Assembly: GCA_023429845.1 (NCBI GenBank)
Contig: JAEZCY010000314.1
Coordinates: 1 to 19,604 of the forward strand
Length of the DNA stretch: 19,604 bases
Direction of reading: 5' to 3'
From: Acidobacteriota bacterium
GTDB lineage: Bacteria; Acidobacteriota; Vicinamibacteria; Vicinamibacterales; Vicinamibacteraceae
Part shown: positions 1-6,282 of the stretch, one piece after another
Numbering within the stretch: position 1 is the stretch's first letter
Layout: each line of letters opens with the position of its first letter
The notes under the pieces: model-generated
The model's database searches: none
What the model was told of the DNA's origin: nothing
The model's input: the letters and a program-made list of their open reading frames with translations, nothing else
Translations under genes and position numbers: made by a program

Positions 1-66
1 CGCATTCCCGCATTCCCGCATTCCCGGTTCCCGGTTCCCGGTTCCGCCTTCCCGCATTCCTGTTCC
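1..66. repeat. Short tandem repeat tract (CGCATTCC / CGGTTCC units)
   Basis: The window opens with imperfect tandem copies of an 8-mer (CGCATTCC, three in a row, one more near 53-60) and a 7-mer (CGGTTCC, three in a row), with a degenerate unit between them. No reading frame with a recognisable product covers it. It looks like a simple-sequence intergenic tract that continues to the left of the window. There are no spacers of constant length, so it is not a CRISPR array. Confidence 0.75.
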
Positions 67-79
67 CCCGTTCGCGACT

Positions 80-108
80 CTACAGGCCCGTGCGGGTAGG
101 TCCGATAC
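80..108 (+). promoter_or_regulatory. Weak candidate FliA (sigma-28) type promoter
   Basis: CTACA at 80-84 and TCCGATAC at 101-108 resemble the FliA elements (C)TAAA and GCCGATAA, separated by 16 bases instead of the usual 15. The site sits just upstream of the small ORF at 124 and near a FliA-family gene, which makes it thinkable that the small ORF belongs to a FliA regulon. The match is partial and the spacing is off by one, so it is only a candidate. Confidence 0.22.
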
Positions 109-123
109 CCCTCACGAGCCCGC

Positions 124-351
124 ATGACCGCCCTTGGCCCTCTCGCCGACTTGTTCCACCGCCTCAACAACCACCTGGGCATCGTCCTCGTGAATTCAGA
201 GCTCATCGAATCGCGCTGCCCCGACGCAGCAACCCGAACACGCGCGGCGGACGTCGTCACGGCGGCTGTCAGCGCGCTCGATGCGGTGAAAGAGATACGA
301 CGAATGTTGCCGGAAGAGCTTCTTGAAGCGCGCGAGTCGTCAAGAGATTGA
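124..351 (+). CDS. Small stand-alone DHp-like (histidine kinase dimerisation) protein
   Basis: The 75-residue product resembles the first helix hairpin of a histidine kinase. The segment HRLNNHLGIVL at residues 12-22 lines up with the H-box of NtrB/hybrid kinases (for example AHELNNPLGAIL in the kinase encoded at 2995-1409), with His12 in the phosphoacceptor position. A second helix (about 37-62) follows. The acidic residue that normally follows the His is Arg here, and there is no ATPase domain, so the protein could not phosphorylate itself. It could be a phosphotransfer or dimerisation partner, an inhibitor, or the remnant of a kinase. No clear ribosome binding site precedes the ATG, and it may be leaderless or nearly so. 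The overlapping +1 frame (90-326) shows no family features and was left out. Moderately sure that it is coding; function is inferred from the H-box resemblance alone. Confidence 0.5.
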   Translation: MTALGPLADLFHRLNNHLGIVLVNSELIESRCPDAATRTRAADVVTAAVSALDAVKEIRRMLPEELLEARESSRD

Positions 352-493
352 CATTCAGATCTGTAGTTTCCGTCATAAACTTGACGAAGCTGTCCGGGCA
401 CAGTTCGGGTCCGGCTGGTAGCATGGTAATTAAGTCCTTTTGATAGAGTCACTTATATAGCCTTAACAGCGTTGCTTTGTGCGCGTCATCACG

Positions 494-510
494 TTGGCAC
501 CGACGTTGCT
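494..510 (+). promoter_or_regulatory. Sigma-54 (-24/-12) promoter for the FliA-family gene
   Basis: TTGGCACCGACGTTGCT matches the sigma-54 consensus YTGGCACGRNNNTTGCW at every defined position except one (C instead of G after TGGCAC). The invariant GG (496-497) and GC (508-509) are exactly 10 bases apart. Transcription would start near 521, giving a leader of about 64 nt before the GTG at 585. Sigma-54 control of fliA through an FleQ/FlrC-type activator is a known step in several flagellar hierarchies, so the context fits. No enhancer site could be identified with certainty in the AT-richer stretch upstream (350-480). Confidence 0.75.
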
Positions 511-520
511 CGCTGTGCAA

Positions 521-584
521 GCGGACGCGGTGCAAGTCCCGTCCAGCCGAATCCCAGCCGGCAACCGAGTGACAGGAGACCGAC
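521..584 (+). other. Structured leader with B12-box-like sequence over the Shine-Dalgarno
   Basis: The predicted leader has a hairpin GGACG (523-527) / CGTCC (540-544) whose loop region reads GGTGCAAGTCC, then GCCG (546-549) / CGGC (559-562), and ends in CAGGAGACC (573-581). That last piece contains the ribosome binding site AGGAG (574-578), 6 nt before the GTG start. GGTGCAAGTCC followed by CAGGAGACC resembles the L5 and B12-box parts of cobalamin riboswitches, in particular the short class-II type. However, the strand that would form the core with them lies upstream of the predicted start of transcription, so a working riboswitch is uncertain. Confidence 0.25.
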
Positions 585-1553
585 GTGTTGCAGCCTCTTC
601 GGGAAGACCAGCAGTGCCGCGTGATCGCCAGCCGTGGGTTCGTCGAGGCACTGGCGCGCCGGGTGGCAGCGTCCATGCCCTCTGGCGTGGACGTGGGTGA
701 CCTCGTGCAGGACGGCATGCTTGGCCTCATCGACGCGGTGCATCGTTACGACGAGGATCGCGGCATCCGTTTCGAGACCTTTGCCGAGCGCCGGGTGCGT
801 GGCGCGATGATCGACGCGCTGCGTCGCGACGCGTGGCCTCGCGGGGTGCGTCGCGTGCGTCGCGAGATCGAGGCTGCCCGCGAGTCATTGCGTGAGTCGC
901 TCGGCGCGGAACCGTCGCTTGCGGATCTGGCCGTTCACCTCGGCACCGACGAAGAGCGCCTCGGGCGCACCATCCTCCGCATCACGACCATCGAGGCGAC
1001 CTCCGCCGCGTCGGGTGGCGACAGCGAGGACGCGAACCTCCCGCCCGGATGCGTGCCTACCGCTCCGCCCTCTCCGGACGAACGCTACGTCTCGGTGGAG
1101 CGCCGTGAGCGCCTGCGTGAGGCGATGGGCCGCCTCGACGCGCGCGACCGTCGCCTGCTCGCGCTCTACTACTTCCGCGACGCGACGATGAAGCAGATCG
1201 GCCAGGCTCTCGGGGTGAACGAGTCGCGGATCTCGCAGCTGCACGCTCGGGCGCTGACACGCTTGAAGGACGCGCTCGTGGCCGGCGGGTACGGCGGCGA
1301 CTCGCGCGGCATGGCCGCACTCGTGGACCTGCAGCACGCCCGCGACCAGCGACCGTCGCGGAAGGACGAGGTGCTCGACGCTGCCTCGCCGAAAGGGAAG
1401 CTCCTCGCTTACCCGACGACGTCGCGGACGACGCGCAGGAGCTCGGCGAGCCGGAAGGGCTTGGCAAGCCAGCGGCAGCCGCTTTCGTCGAGGAAGCGGG
1501 CGGCTTCCGTGCCGGTGACGTCGCCGGTCACGAAGATGACGCGGCGCGCCTGA
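585..1553 (+). CDS. fliA: FliA/WhiG-family (sigma-28 type) RNA polymerase sigma factor with extended C-terminus
   Basis: The 322-residue protein has region 2 at about 20-85 (DLVQDGMLGLIDAV, RFETFAERRVRGAMIDALR), followed by the DAWPRGVRR stretch, which corresponds to the DWVPRSVR of FliA. Region 3 is at about 95-140 and region 4 helix-turn-helix at about 175-232 (ATMKQIGQALGVNESRISQLHARAL). This set points to the flagellar/sporulation sigma-28 group, which directs polymerase to late motility or developmental promoters. The GTG start is chosen because AGGAG lies 6 nt upstream and a sigma-54 promoter precedes it. Typical family members end soon after region 4 at about 230-260 residues. Here about 85 residues follow, and the last 48 are basic, low-complexity and read antisense to the receiver domain of the convergent kinase. 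The original stop was therefore probably lost. No flagellar gene is in the window, so fliA is assigned by family only. Confidence 0.85.
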   Translation: MLQPLREDQQCRVIASRGFVEALARRVAASMPSGVDVGDLVQDGMLGLIDAVHRYDEDRGIRFETFAERRVRGAMIDALRRDAWPRGVRRVRREIEAARESLRESLGAEPSLADLAVHLGTDEERLGRTILRITTIEATSAASGGDSEDANLPPGCVPTAPPSPDERYVSVERRERLREAMGRLDARDRRLLALYYFRDATMKQIGQALGVNESRISQLHARALTRLKDALVAGGYGGDSRGMAALVDLQHARDQRPSRKDEVLDAASPKGKLLAYPTTSRTTRRSSASRKGLASQRQPLSSRKRAASVPVTSPVTKMTRRA

Positions 1554-2995
1554 GGCGGCGAGATCTCGGCGATCGCGCGGTAGAACGTCGGCCCGTCGAC
1601 GCGCGGCATCCGCAGGTCGCAGATGACGGCGTCGAACGTCTGCGCGCGGGCGCGCGCCAGCGCCTCCTCGCCGTCTCCCGCCAGCACCACGTCGAAGCCG
1701 GCATCGCGCAGCGTGTCGGCCACGGCGCCGGCCAGTGCGGGCTCGTCGTCGGCGAGCAGTACGCGCAGGCCCTCGCCGAACGCGTCCGGTGCATCTGCGC
1801 CCGGCGTGGTGGCGCGCGGCGCCTGCACGGTTGCGCCCGCGGCTGGCAGCACGATCGCGAACATGGCGCCGGCGCCGACCTGAGATTCAGCGGAGAGGCG
1901 GCCGCCGTGCTCCGAGATGATCGCCTGTGCGACGGCGAGTCCCAGCCCGGTGCCTTCGCCGACGTCCTTCGTGGTGAAGAACGGGTCGAAGATGCGGCCC
2001 AGCACCTCCTCGCTCATCCCCGGCCCATCGTCGCGCACCTCGACACGGACGGTGTCGGCCTCCTCGAGCGCGGTCCTCAACTCGATCGTGCTGCCGACGC
2101 CCGCTCGTGACATGGCGTGCTCGGCGTTGATCAGCAGGTTGAGGACGACCTGCTGCAACTGGTGGGGATCGGCGAAGACGTCCGGAAGGTCGTCGGCAAG
2201 GCCCATCGTCACCCGGATGCCTGCGCGGTGGAGATCGGTCTCTCTGAGACGAACCGTTTCGGCCACCACCTCGTTGACCGGCACCATCAGTCGCGTCGTG
2301 TGGCGCTTGCGCGCGGCCGTGAGCAACTGGCGCGCGATTCTCGCAGCGCGCTCGGCCTCCTTGTGCAGGGTCTGGAGTCCGGCGGCGAGCGGGGTGCGCG
2401 CGCCCTGGAGGCGAAGCCGCTCGGCGAGCGCGAGGATGGCGCCGAGCGGGTTGTTCAACTCGTGAGCCACACCGGACATCGTCTGTCCGAGCGCGGCCAT
2501 CTTCTCGGCCTGCAGCAGTTGTTGGTACAGGTCGCGCGATTGCTCTTCGCGTCGTCGCCGTTCGCCGACATCGCGCACGAGCAGATACACCATCCTCGGC
2601 TCGGGTAGGGACGGCTCTCCGAGCCGTCCGTCTGCGAGCCGTCCGTCTGCCCTACGCGCTTCAACAATGGTTGCGGTGATCTCGACGTGCGCCACGGTGC
2701 CGTCGGCGCGACGCAGCCGCGCCGGCACGTCGGCGACGGCCTGCGACTCACGGATGGCGTCGCGAAGCCGATTGCGATCGTCGGGGGAGACCCAGGTGGA
2801 CTCCGCGAACAGGTCGGCTGGTGTGCCGGAGGCGCCGCGAAGTATGGCGCGCATGGCAGGATTGGTGGCGACGGTGCGTCCGCGACCGTCCTCGTACACC
2901 ATCCAGACGACAAGTCCGACGGCCAGTGCGTTGGCGAGCGCCAGCCACGGCTGTTCGTCCGGCGGGTGACCGTCCGTTTCGATCAGTGCGGCCAT
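1409..2995 (-). CDS. Hybrid sensor histidine kinase (PAS-HisKA-HATPase-REC)
   Basis: The 528-residue protein has no membrane segment and is probably cytoplasmic. A PAS-like domain (about 18-146) senses the signal. HisKA follows with phosphoacceptor His178 in GVAHELNNPLG. The HATPase domain carries the N-box (NLLINAEHA, 286-294), G1 (DDGPGMS, 322-328), F-box (IFDPFFTTK, 335-343) and G2 (GTGLGLAV, 348-355). A C-terminal receiver domain (about 410-528) has the acidic pair Asp416/Asp417, phosphoacceptor Asp460 (CDLRMPR), Thr490 and Lys512. All catalytic residues are present, so it should be active. No DNA-binding output exists, so phosphate must pass on to another protein. Within the PAS domain, residues 115-133 (repeated ADGRL) are encoded by a hairpin repeat that appears to have been inserted in frame. 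The gene is divergent from the csgG-like gene and convergent, with a 145-bp overlap, with the sigma gene. Its input is unknown. Confidence 0.93.
   Translation of the reverse strand: MAALIETDGHPPDEQPWLALANALAVGLVVWMVYEDGRGRTVATNPAMRAILRGASGTPADLFAESTWVSPDDRNRLRDAIRESQAVADVPARLRRADGTVAHVEITATIVEARRADGRLADGRLGEPSLPEPRMVYLLVRDVGERRRREEQSRDLYQQLLQAEKMAALGQTMSGVAHELNNPLGAILALAERLRLQGARTPLAAGLQTLHKEAERAARIARQLLTAARKRHTTRLMVPVNEVVAETVRLRETDLHRAGIRVTMGLADDLPDVFADPHQLQQVVLNLLINAEHAMSRAGVGSTIELRTALEEADTVRVEVRDDGPGMSEEVLGRIFDPFFTTKDVGEGTGLGLAVAQAIISEHGGRLSAESQVGAGAMFAIVLPAAGATVQAPRATTPGADAPDAFGEGLRVLLADDEPALAGAVADTLRDAGFDVVLAGDGEEALARARAQTFDAVICDLRMPRVDGPTFYRAIAEISPPQARRVIFVTGDVTGTEAARFLDESGCRWLAKPFRLAELLRVVRDVVG
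2605..2655. repeat. Dispersed hairpin repeat, copy A (inside kinase gene)
   Basis: The copy starts GTAGGG and ends CCCTAC. Within it GGACGGCTC (2609-2617) and GAGCCGTCC (2621-2629) form a perfect 9-bp stem with loop TCC. The right arm plus GTCTGC (15 bp, 2621-2635) is then repeated in tandem (2636-2650). It lies in frame within the PAS domain of the kinase gene. Related copies are at 6325-6356, 6397-6428 and 6443-6467. Confidence 0.8.
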
Positions 2996-3034
2996 GAACG
3001 CGGGGTCACGATAGCACGTGGTCCGCGTTGCCCG

Positions 3035-3079
3035 GGGGAGGTGCCTCCCCGCCGCCGACAGCTCCGGAGGTGCCGGAGC
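3035..3079 (+). other. Two GC-rich stem-loops in the leader of the csgG-like gene
   Basis: GGGGAGG (3035-3041) / CCTCCCC (3044-3050) and GCTCCGG (3061-3067) / CCGGAGC (3073-3079, loop AGGTG) are perfect inverted repeats between the divergent kinase and csgG-like starts. They could be leader hairpins of the rightward transcript. The same stretch could be read as an N-terminal extension starting at 3028, but the signal peptide argues for a later start. No convincing promoter was seen in this interval. Confidence 0.35.
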
Positions 3080-3120
3080 CGGTTCCGGGCGTTCGTTCAG
3101 AAAGGGTCATGGAGAGGTTC

Positions 3121-3837
3121 ATGCGTACTTTGCTTCGTTCGTTCGTGGCCGCTGGCGCGGTGGCCCTCACCGCGGCGGCGCCCCTTCCCGCCCTGGCGCA
3201 GTCAGCACGGGCGTCACGTCCGACCGTGGCCGTCCTCGACCTCGACTTCGGCAGCGTGCAGCAGTGGTGGTCGGGTAACTGGGACATCGGCAAGGGCGTT
3301 GCCGACCTGCTCGTAGACGAACTCGTGAACGACGGGTCGTTCCGCGTGATCGAGCGCAAGCGGCTCGATGCGATCCTTGCCGAGCAGAACTTCTCGAACA
3401 GCGAGCGCGCCGATCCGACGGCCGCCTCGGTGGCCAAGATCGGCAAGGCGCTCGGCGTGAAGTACCTCGTGGTCGGGTCGATCACGAAGTTCGGCACCGA
3501 GAACCGGAACGTCGGCGTGGGCGGCGGCGGCTTTGGCGGCGGCAAGTTCGGTCTGGGCCGGGTCGGCACGTCGAAGGGCAAGGCCACCGTGGCGCTGACC
3601 GTTCGCATGATCGACACGTCAACCGGCGAGATCCTGATCAGCTCGAAGGGGCAGGCCGAGTCGTCGCGCAGCGGCTTGCTGCTCGGCGGCGGTGGTGGCG
3701 GGCGAGGTGGCGGTGCCGGCGAGGTGGAGATGGGCTCGTCCGACTTCCGCGAGACCATCCTCGGAGAGGCGACCGAAAAGGCCGTCACGCAGGTGACGAC
3801 CAACCTCGTGGCCAGAAAGGCGAACCTCGAGCCGTAA
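3121..3837 (+). CDS. CsgG-family (curli assembly-like) secreted protein
   Basis: The 238-residue product begins with a signal peptide (MRTLLRSFVAAGAVALTAAAPLPALAQS, predicted cleavage after ALA, near residue 26). The CsgG-like fold follows: TVAVLDLDFG, a helix with VADLLVDELVNDGSFRVIERKRLDAILAEQ, then AKIGKALGVKYLVVGSITKFG and the strand TVALTVRMIDTSTGEIL. CsgG proteins form the outer-membrane pore for curli subunits, but many relatives are periplasmic proteins of unknown role. The protein contains no cysteine at all, so it lacks the lipid anchor of true CsgG. Two glycine-rich inserts lie near the end of a central strand and in the C-terminal third. The ATG at 3121 was chosen because GGAGAGG ends 3 nt upstream; an in-frame ATG at 3109 adds four residues. 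No csgA, csgE or csgF genes are nearby, so curli export is not implied. Confidence 0.85.
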   Translation: MRTLLRSFVAAGAVALTAAAPLPALAQSARASRPTVAVLDLDFGSVQQWWSGNWDIGKGVADLLVDELVNDGSFRVIERKRLDAILAEQNFSNSERADPTAASVAKIGKALGVKYLVVGSITKFGTENRNVGVGGGGFGGGKFGLGRVGTSKGKATVALTVRMIDTSTGEILISSKGQAESSRSGLLLGGGGGGRGGGAGEVEMGSSDFRETILGEATEKAVTQVTTNLVARKANLEP

Positions 3838-3854
3838 GGCTGCGGCGGCGTGGG

Positions 3855-3879
3855 GCGGCGCGCTCTGCGAGCGCGCCGC
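3855..3879. terminator. Strong hairpin between convergent genes (11-bp stem)
   Basis: GCGGCGCGCTC (3855-3865) and GAGCGCGCCGC (3869-3879) form a perfect 11-bp stem with a TGC loop, 18 bp after the csgG-like stop. It lies between convergent genes and could stop transcription from either side. No T-run follows, so it is not a textbook intrinsic terminator. Confidence 0.5.
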
Positions 3880-3898
3880 AATCCGCACGTCCTGCGCC

Positions 3899-3917
3899 CG
3901 TCGGGCGAGGCCCGACG
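3899..3917. terminator. Second hairpin between convergent genes (8-bp stem)
   Basis: CGTCGGGC (3899-3906) and GCCCGACG (3910-3917) form a perfect 8-bp stem with a GAG loop, 25 bp beyond the fabZ-like stop on the minus strand. With the hairpin at 3855-3879 it makes a double, orientation-neutral terminator candidate. Confidence 0.42.
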
Positions 3918-3942
3918 CGCGGCGCCACGTTGCCCGGCGCGT

Positions 3943-4410
3943 TTACCCGGGCTCCCCGCGCGCTTCGTTGCGGGGGCCCAGCGCGAACGTCATCGTGCCT
4001 TCCGCAACGACCTTGTCGCCGACCCGCGCGACACCCTTGAGCACACCCATGCGACTGCGCAGGCGTCCGACCCGCGCCTCGATGACCACCGTGTCGCCGG
4101 GGTAGACGGATTGGCGGTAGCGTACCCGCTCGATGCCCATGAAATAGATGAGCTTTTCCCGGTTCTCCGGCTTGGCCAGGATCAGGATCGCGCCAACCTG
4201 GGCCACCGCTTCCGTCAGGATCGTCGGTGGCAGGACCGGGGGCTGCCCGTGCACTCGCGACAGCAGCGGATCGTCGGCCGAGACGTTCTTCACGCCGACG
4301 ACGCGCTTGTCCACCTCGAACTCGACGATGCGGTCCACGAGCAGGAAGGGATACCGGTGCGGCAGAATCCGCTCGATGGCCTGGTAGTCGAAGGGGACGG
4401 TCAGTTCCAT
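3943..4410 (-). CDS. fabZ: FabZ-like 3-hydroxyacyl-ACP dehydratase
   Basis: The 155-residue hot-dog protein has the FabZ hallmark ILPHRYPFLLVDR (catalytic His18) and LTEAVAQVGAI, with Glu67 in the position of the catalytic acid. Length and layout match FabZ, which removes water from 3-hydroxyacyl-ACP in fatty acid synthesis. The usual loop HFPGxPVMPG reads VHGQPPVLPP here, so the substrate tunnel entrance differs from housekeeping FabZ. It may be a paralogue for another acyl chain. The ATG at 4410 was chosen because the protein then begins MELTVPFDYQAIERILPHRYP; an ATG at 4440 would add ten unlike residues. A TATACT -10-like box on the minus strand lies so close that the mRNA could be almost leaderless. 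It is not in the usual lpxA/lpxD context and stands alone. Confidence 0.86.
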   Translation of the reverse strand: MELTVPFDYQAIERILPHRYPFLLVDRIVEFEVDKRVVGVKNVSADDPLLSRVHGQPPVLPPTILTEAVAQVGAILILAKPENREKLIYFMGIERVRYRQSVYPGDTVVIEARVGRLRSRMGVLKGVARVGDKVVAEGTMTFALGPRNEARGEPG

Positions 4411-4421
4411 GCGCGTCACGC

Positions 4422-4429
4422 AGTATAAT
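4422..4429. promoter_or_regulatory. Overlapping -10 boxes between divergent fabZ-like and phosphatase genes
   Basis: AGTATAAT contains a perfect TATAAT (4424-4429) for the plus strand and TATACT for the minus strand. It is one of few AT-rich spots between the two divergent starts at 4410 and 4504. No good -35 hexamer was found at 16-18 bp for either direction, so assignment to one or both genes is open. Confidence 0.35.
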
Positions 4430-4503
4430 CCGCGCATCACCGCGGTAACCGACCGCCCGTCCCGCCACCTGGGTGGCGCGCGCCTTTATTGACCCGATAC
4501 CCC

Positions 4504-6282
4504 ATGTCCAGCGACCTTGCGCCGCCCGCACGGTCGATCAGCGACCAGGACACGCTCAGGACGCTCTTCGACCTCGGCCGCAGGGTCATGTCGGTCCTGT
4601 CGCTGGAGGAGCTCCTCGAGACCATCCCCCGACTCATCGAGCGCCTCATCCAGTTCGACGCGTTCGCAATCTACATGCTGGACGCGGCCGGCACGTCGCT
4701 CCACATCGACTACGCGATCGGCTACCCCGACGGCGTCGCCGATGCAATCAGGCTGCCGCTCGGCGAGGGGCTGGTCGGCACCTCGGTGCAGGACCGTCGC
4801 GCCGTCCTGGTCAACGACCTCGAGCACGACCCGCACTACAAGGGCTTCGTCTCCGGCATGCGCGCGGCCATCGTGGTGCCGCTGGTCTACCGCACCAGGA
4901 CCATCGGCGCGCTCAACATCCTGAGCGGGCAGAAGCACGCGTTCAGCGAGAAGGACCTGGCGATCGTCCGCCAGTTCGGCGTCCACGCGGCGACGGCCCT
5001 CGAGAACGCCAGGCTCTACTCGCAGGCCGCCCGTGACGCGCGCATCTTCGAGACGCTGCTCGAGATCAGCAGCGAGGTCTCGTCGATCCTCGACACCAAG
5101 CAGCTGTTCGAGCGGATTGCCGTTGCCACGCGAAAGGTCATCGACTACAAGGCGTTCGCGATCATGCTGACCAATCCGCAGACGCAGCGGTTGGAGGTGG
5201 AGCACCTGGCGTCGCCCTACGACGTGAACGAGAAGATCACGTCCATCGCGATAGGCGAGGGGCTCACCGGGTATGCGGCCCTGCACCGGGAGGTCGTCGT
5301 CTCGGGGGACGTGCACAAGGACCCGCGCTACATCGAGCTGTTCGACTCCATCACGTCCGAGATGGCGGTGCCGCTGATGTACCAGGGCGACTGCATCGGC
5401 GTGCTCGACCTGAGTACGGAGGAACCCGACGCCTTCGACGCGGGCGAAGTGGAGTTCGCGACGCTGCTCGCCGGCCAGTTCGCCATCGCGATCCAGAACG
5501 CGCGGCTGTACCACGAGCTCGCGTCGAACCAGGCGCGGATCGAGCGTGAACTGCGGTTCGCCCAGCGGGTGCAGGCAGCATTGCTGCCGCAGGAGGTCCC
5601 GGCGCGCATCCGTGGGCTGGACATCGCTGCGCGCTTCGACGCCGCACGCGAGGTCGGCGGCGACTTCCACGACTACCTCGACCCGCTCGCCAACCAGCTC
5701 GTCGTCGCGCTCGGTGACGTTTCGGGGAAAGGCGTGCCGGCGGCGCTCTACGGCGCGTTCGCCGCGGAGCTCGTGCGATCCCGCACCTACCGCAAGCGGT
5801 ACATGCCCAAGGAGGTGACGCCAGCGACGGTACTGCAGGTGATCAACACCATCCTGCACGAACGGCAGCTCGAGGAGATGTACTGCACGCTCTGCTACGG
5901 CCTCTTCGACGTCAAGAAGCGAACCGTGACGATCGCCAATTCCGGCGTGCCGTACCCGCTGCACATGACGGGCGAGGGCGAGGTGCGGTGGCTGGACGTG
6001 GCAGGCGTGCCGCTCGGGTCGTTCCCCGGCATCGAGTACGAGGAGCGGGTGGTTCCATACGCGAAGGGTGACGTGTTCCTCTTCTACTCGGATGGTGTGT
6101 CCGAAGCGATGAACGCCAGCGGCGACGAGTTCGGGGGCGAGAGGATTGCCGCAGTGATGCTCGAGCAGCGCGGCGCACCCGCCAACCAGATCGTCGACGC
6201 CATCTTCGTCGCACTCGAAGCGTTTCGCGGCGACGCGGCGCAGAACGACGACATCACGGCGGTGGCGGTCCGCGCGGTGTGA
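4504..6282 (+). CDS. GAF-GAF-PP2C (SpoIIE/RsbU-type) serine phosphatase
   Basis: The 592-residue cytoplasmic protein has GAF domain 1 (about 25-172), GAF domain 2 (about 185-335), a helical linker (RELRFAQRVQAALLPQEVP, about 348-366) typical of RsbU-like enzymes, and a SpoIIE phosphatase domain (about 370-592). The metal-binding aspartates are visible: Asp387 in EVGGDFHD, Asp405 in LGDVSGKG, Asp530 in FYSDGVSEAM and the NDDITA pair at 582-583. Such enzymes dephosphorylate an anti-sigma-factor antagonist (partner switching) in response to ligands bound by GAF domains. No kinase or STAS partner lies next to it. The ATG at 4504 is preferred over the in-frame TTG at 4489 because the latter adds only five poorly conserved residues; no clear ribosome binding site precedes either. 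The stop overlaps the start of the next gene by 4 bp (GTGA), so the two are co-translated. Confidence 0.93.
   Translation: MSSDLAPPARSISDQDTLRTLFDLGRRVMSVLSLEELLETIPRLIERLIQFDAFAIYMLDAAGTSLHIDYAIGYPDGVADAIRLPLGEGLVGTSVQDRRAVLVNDLEHDPHYKGFVSGMRAAIVVPLVYRTRTIGALNILSGQKHAFSEKDLAIVRQFGVHAATALENARLYSQAARDARIFETLLEISSEVSSILDTKQLFERIAVATRKVIDYKAFAIMLTNPQTQRLEVEHLASPYDVNEKITSIAIGEGLTGYAALHREVVVSGDVHKDPRYIELFDSITSEMAVPLMYQGDCIGVLDLSTEEPDAFDAGEVEFATLLAGQFAIAIQNARLYHELASNQARIERELRFAQRVQAALLPQEVPARIRGLDIAARFDAAREVGGDFHDYLDPLANQLVVALGDVSGKGVPAALYGAFAAELVRSRTYRKRYMPKEVTPATVLQVINTILHERQLEEMYCTLCYGLFDVKKRTVTIANSGVPYPLHMTGEGEVRWLDVAGVPLGSFPGIEYEERVVPYAKGDVFLFYSDGVSEAMNASGDEFGGERIAAVMLEQRGAPANQIVDAIFVALEAFRGDAAQNDDITAVAVRAV

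Noticed and set aside
1..66. CRISPR-like direct repeats at the window start
   Set aside because: Units of 7-8 bp with no spacers; simple tandem repeat.
523..544. tRNA T-arm-like hairpin (GGTGCAAGTCC in the loop)
   Set aside because: No acceptor, D or anticodon arms around it, and it is within the leader of the sigma gene.
3006..3881. Minus-strand frame opposite the csgG-like gene
   Set aside because: Pro/Ser/Arg-rich composition, no motifs, and the plus strand has a signal peptide and a known fold.
4113..4124. Second ops-like 12-mer, GGCGGTAGCGTA
   Set aside because: It lies inside the fabZ-like gene, on the non-coding strand, where it follows from codons for VRYRQ. There is no leader or polysaccharide gene after it. 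It serves as a reminder of the chance level for this motif.
4486..5964. Long minus-strand frame (492 codons) opposite the phosphatase
   Set aside because: The plus-strand frame has all GAF and SpoIIE motifs. The antisense product is a His/Arg/Asp/Val-rich mirror typical of GC-rich third-position bias.
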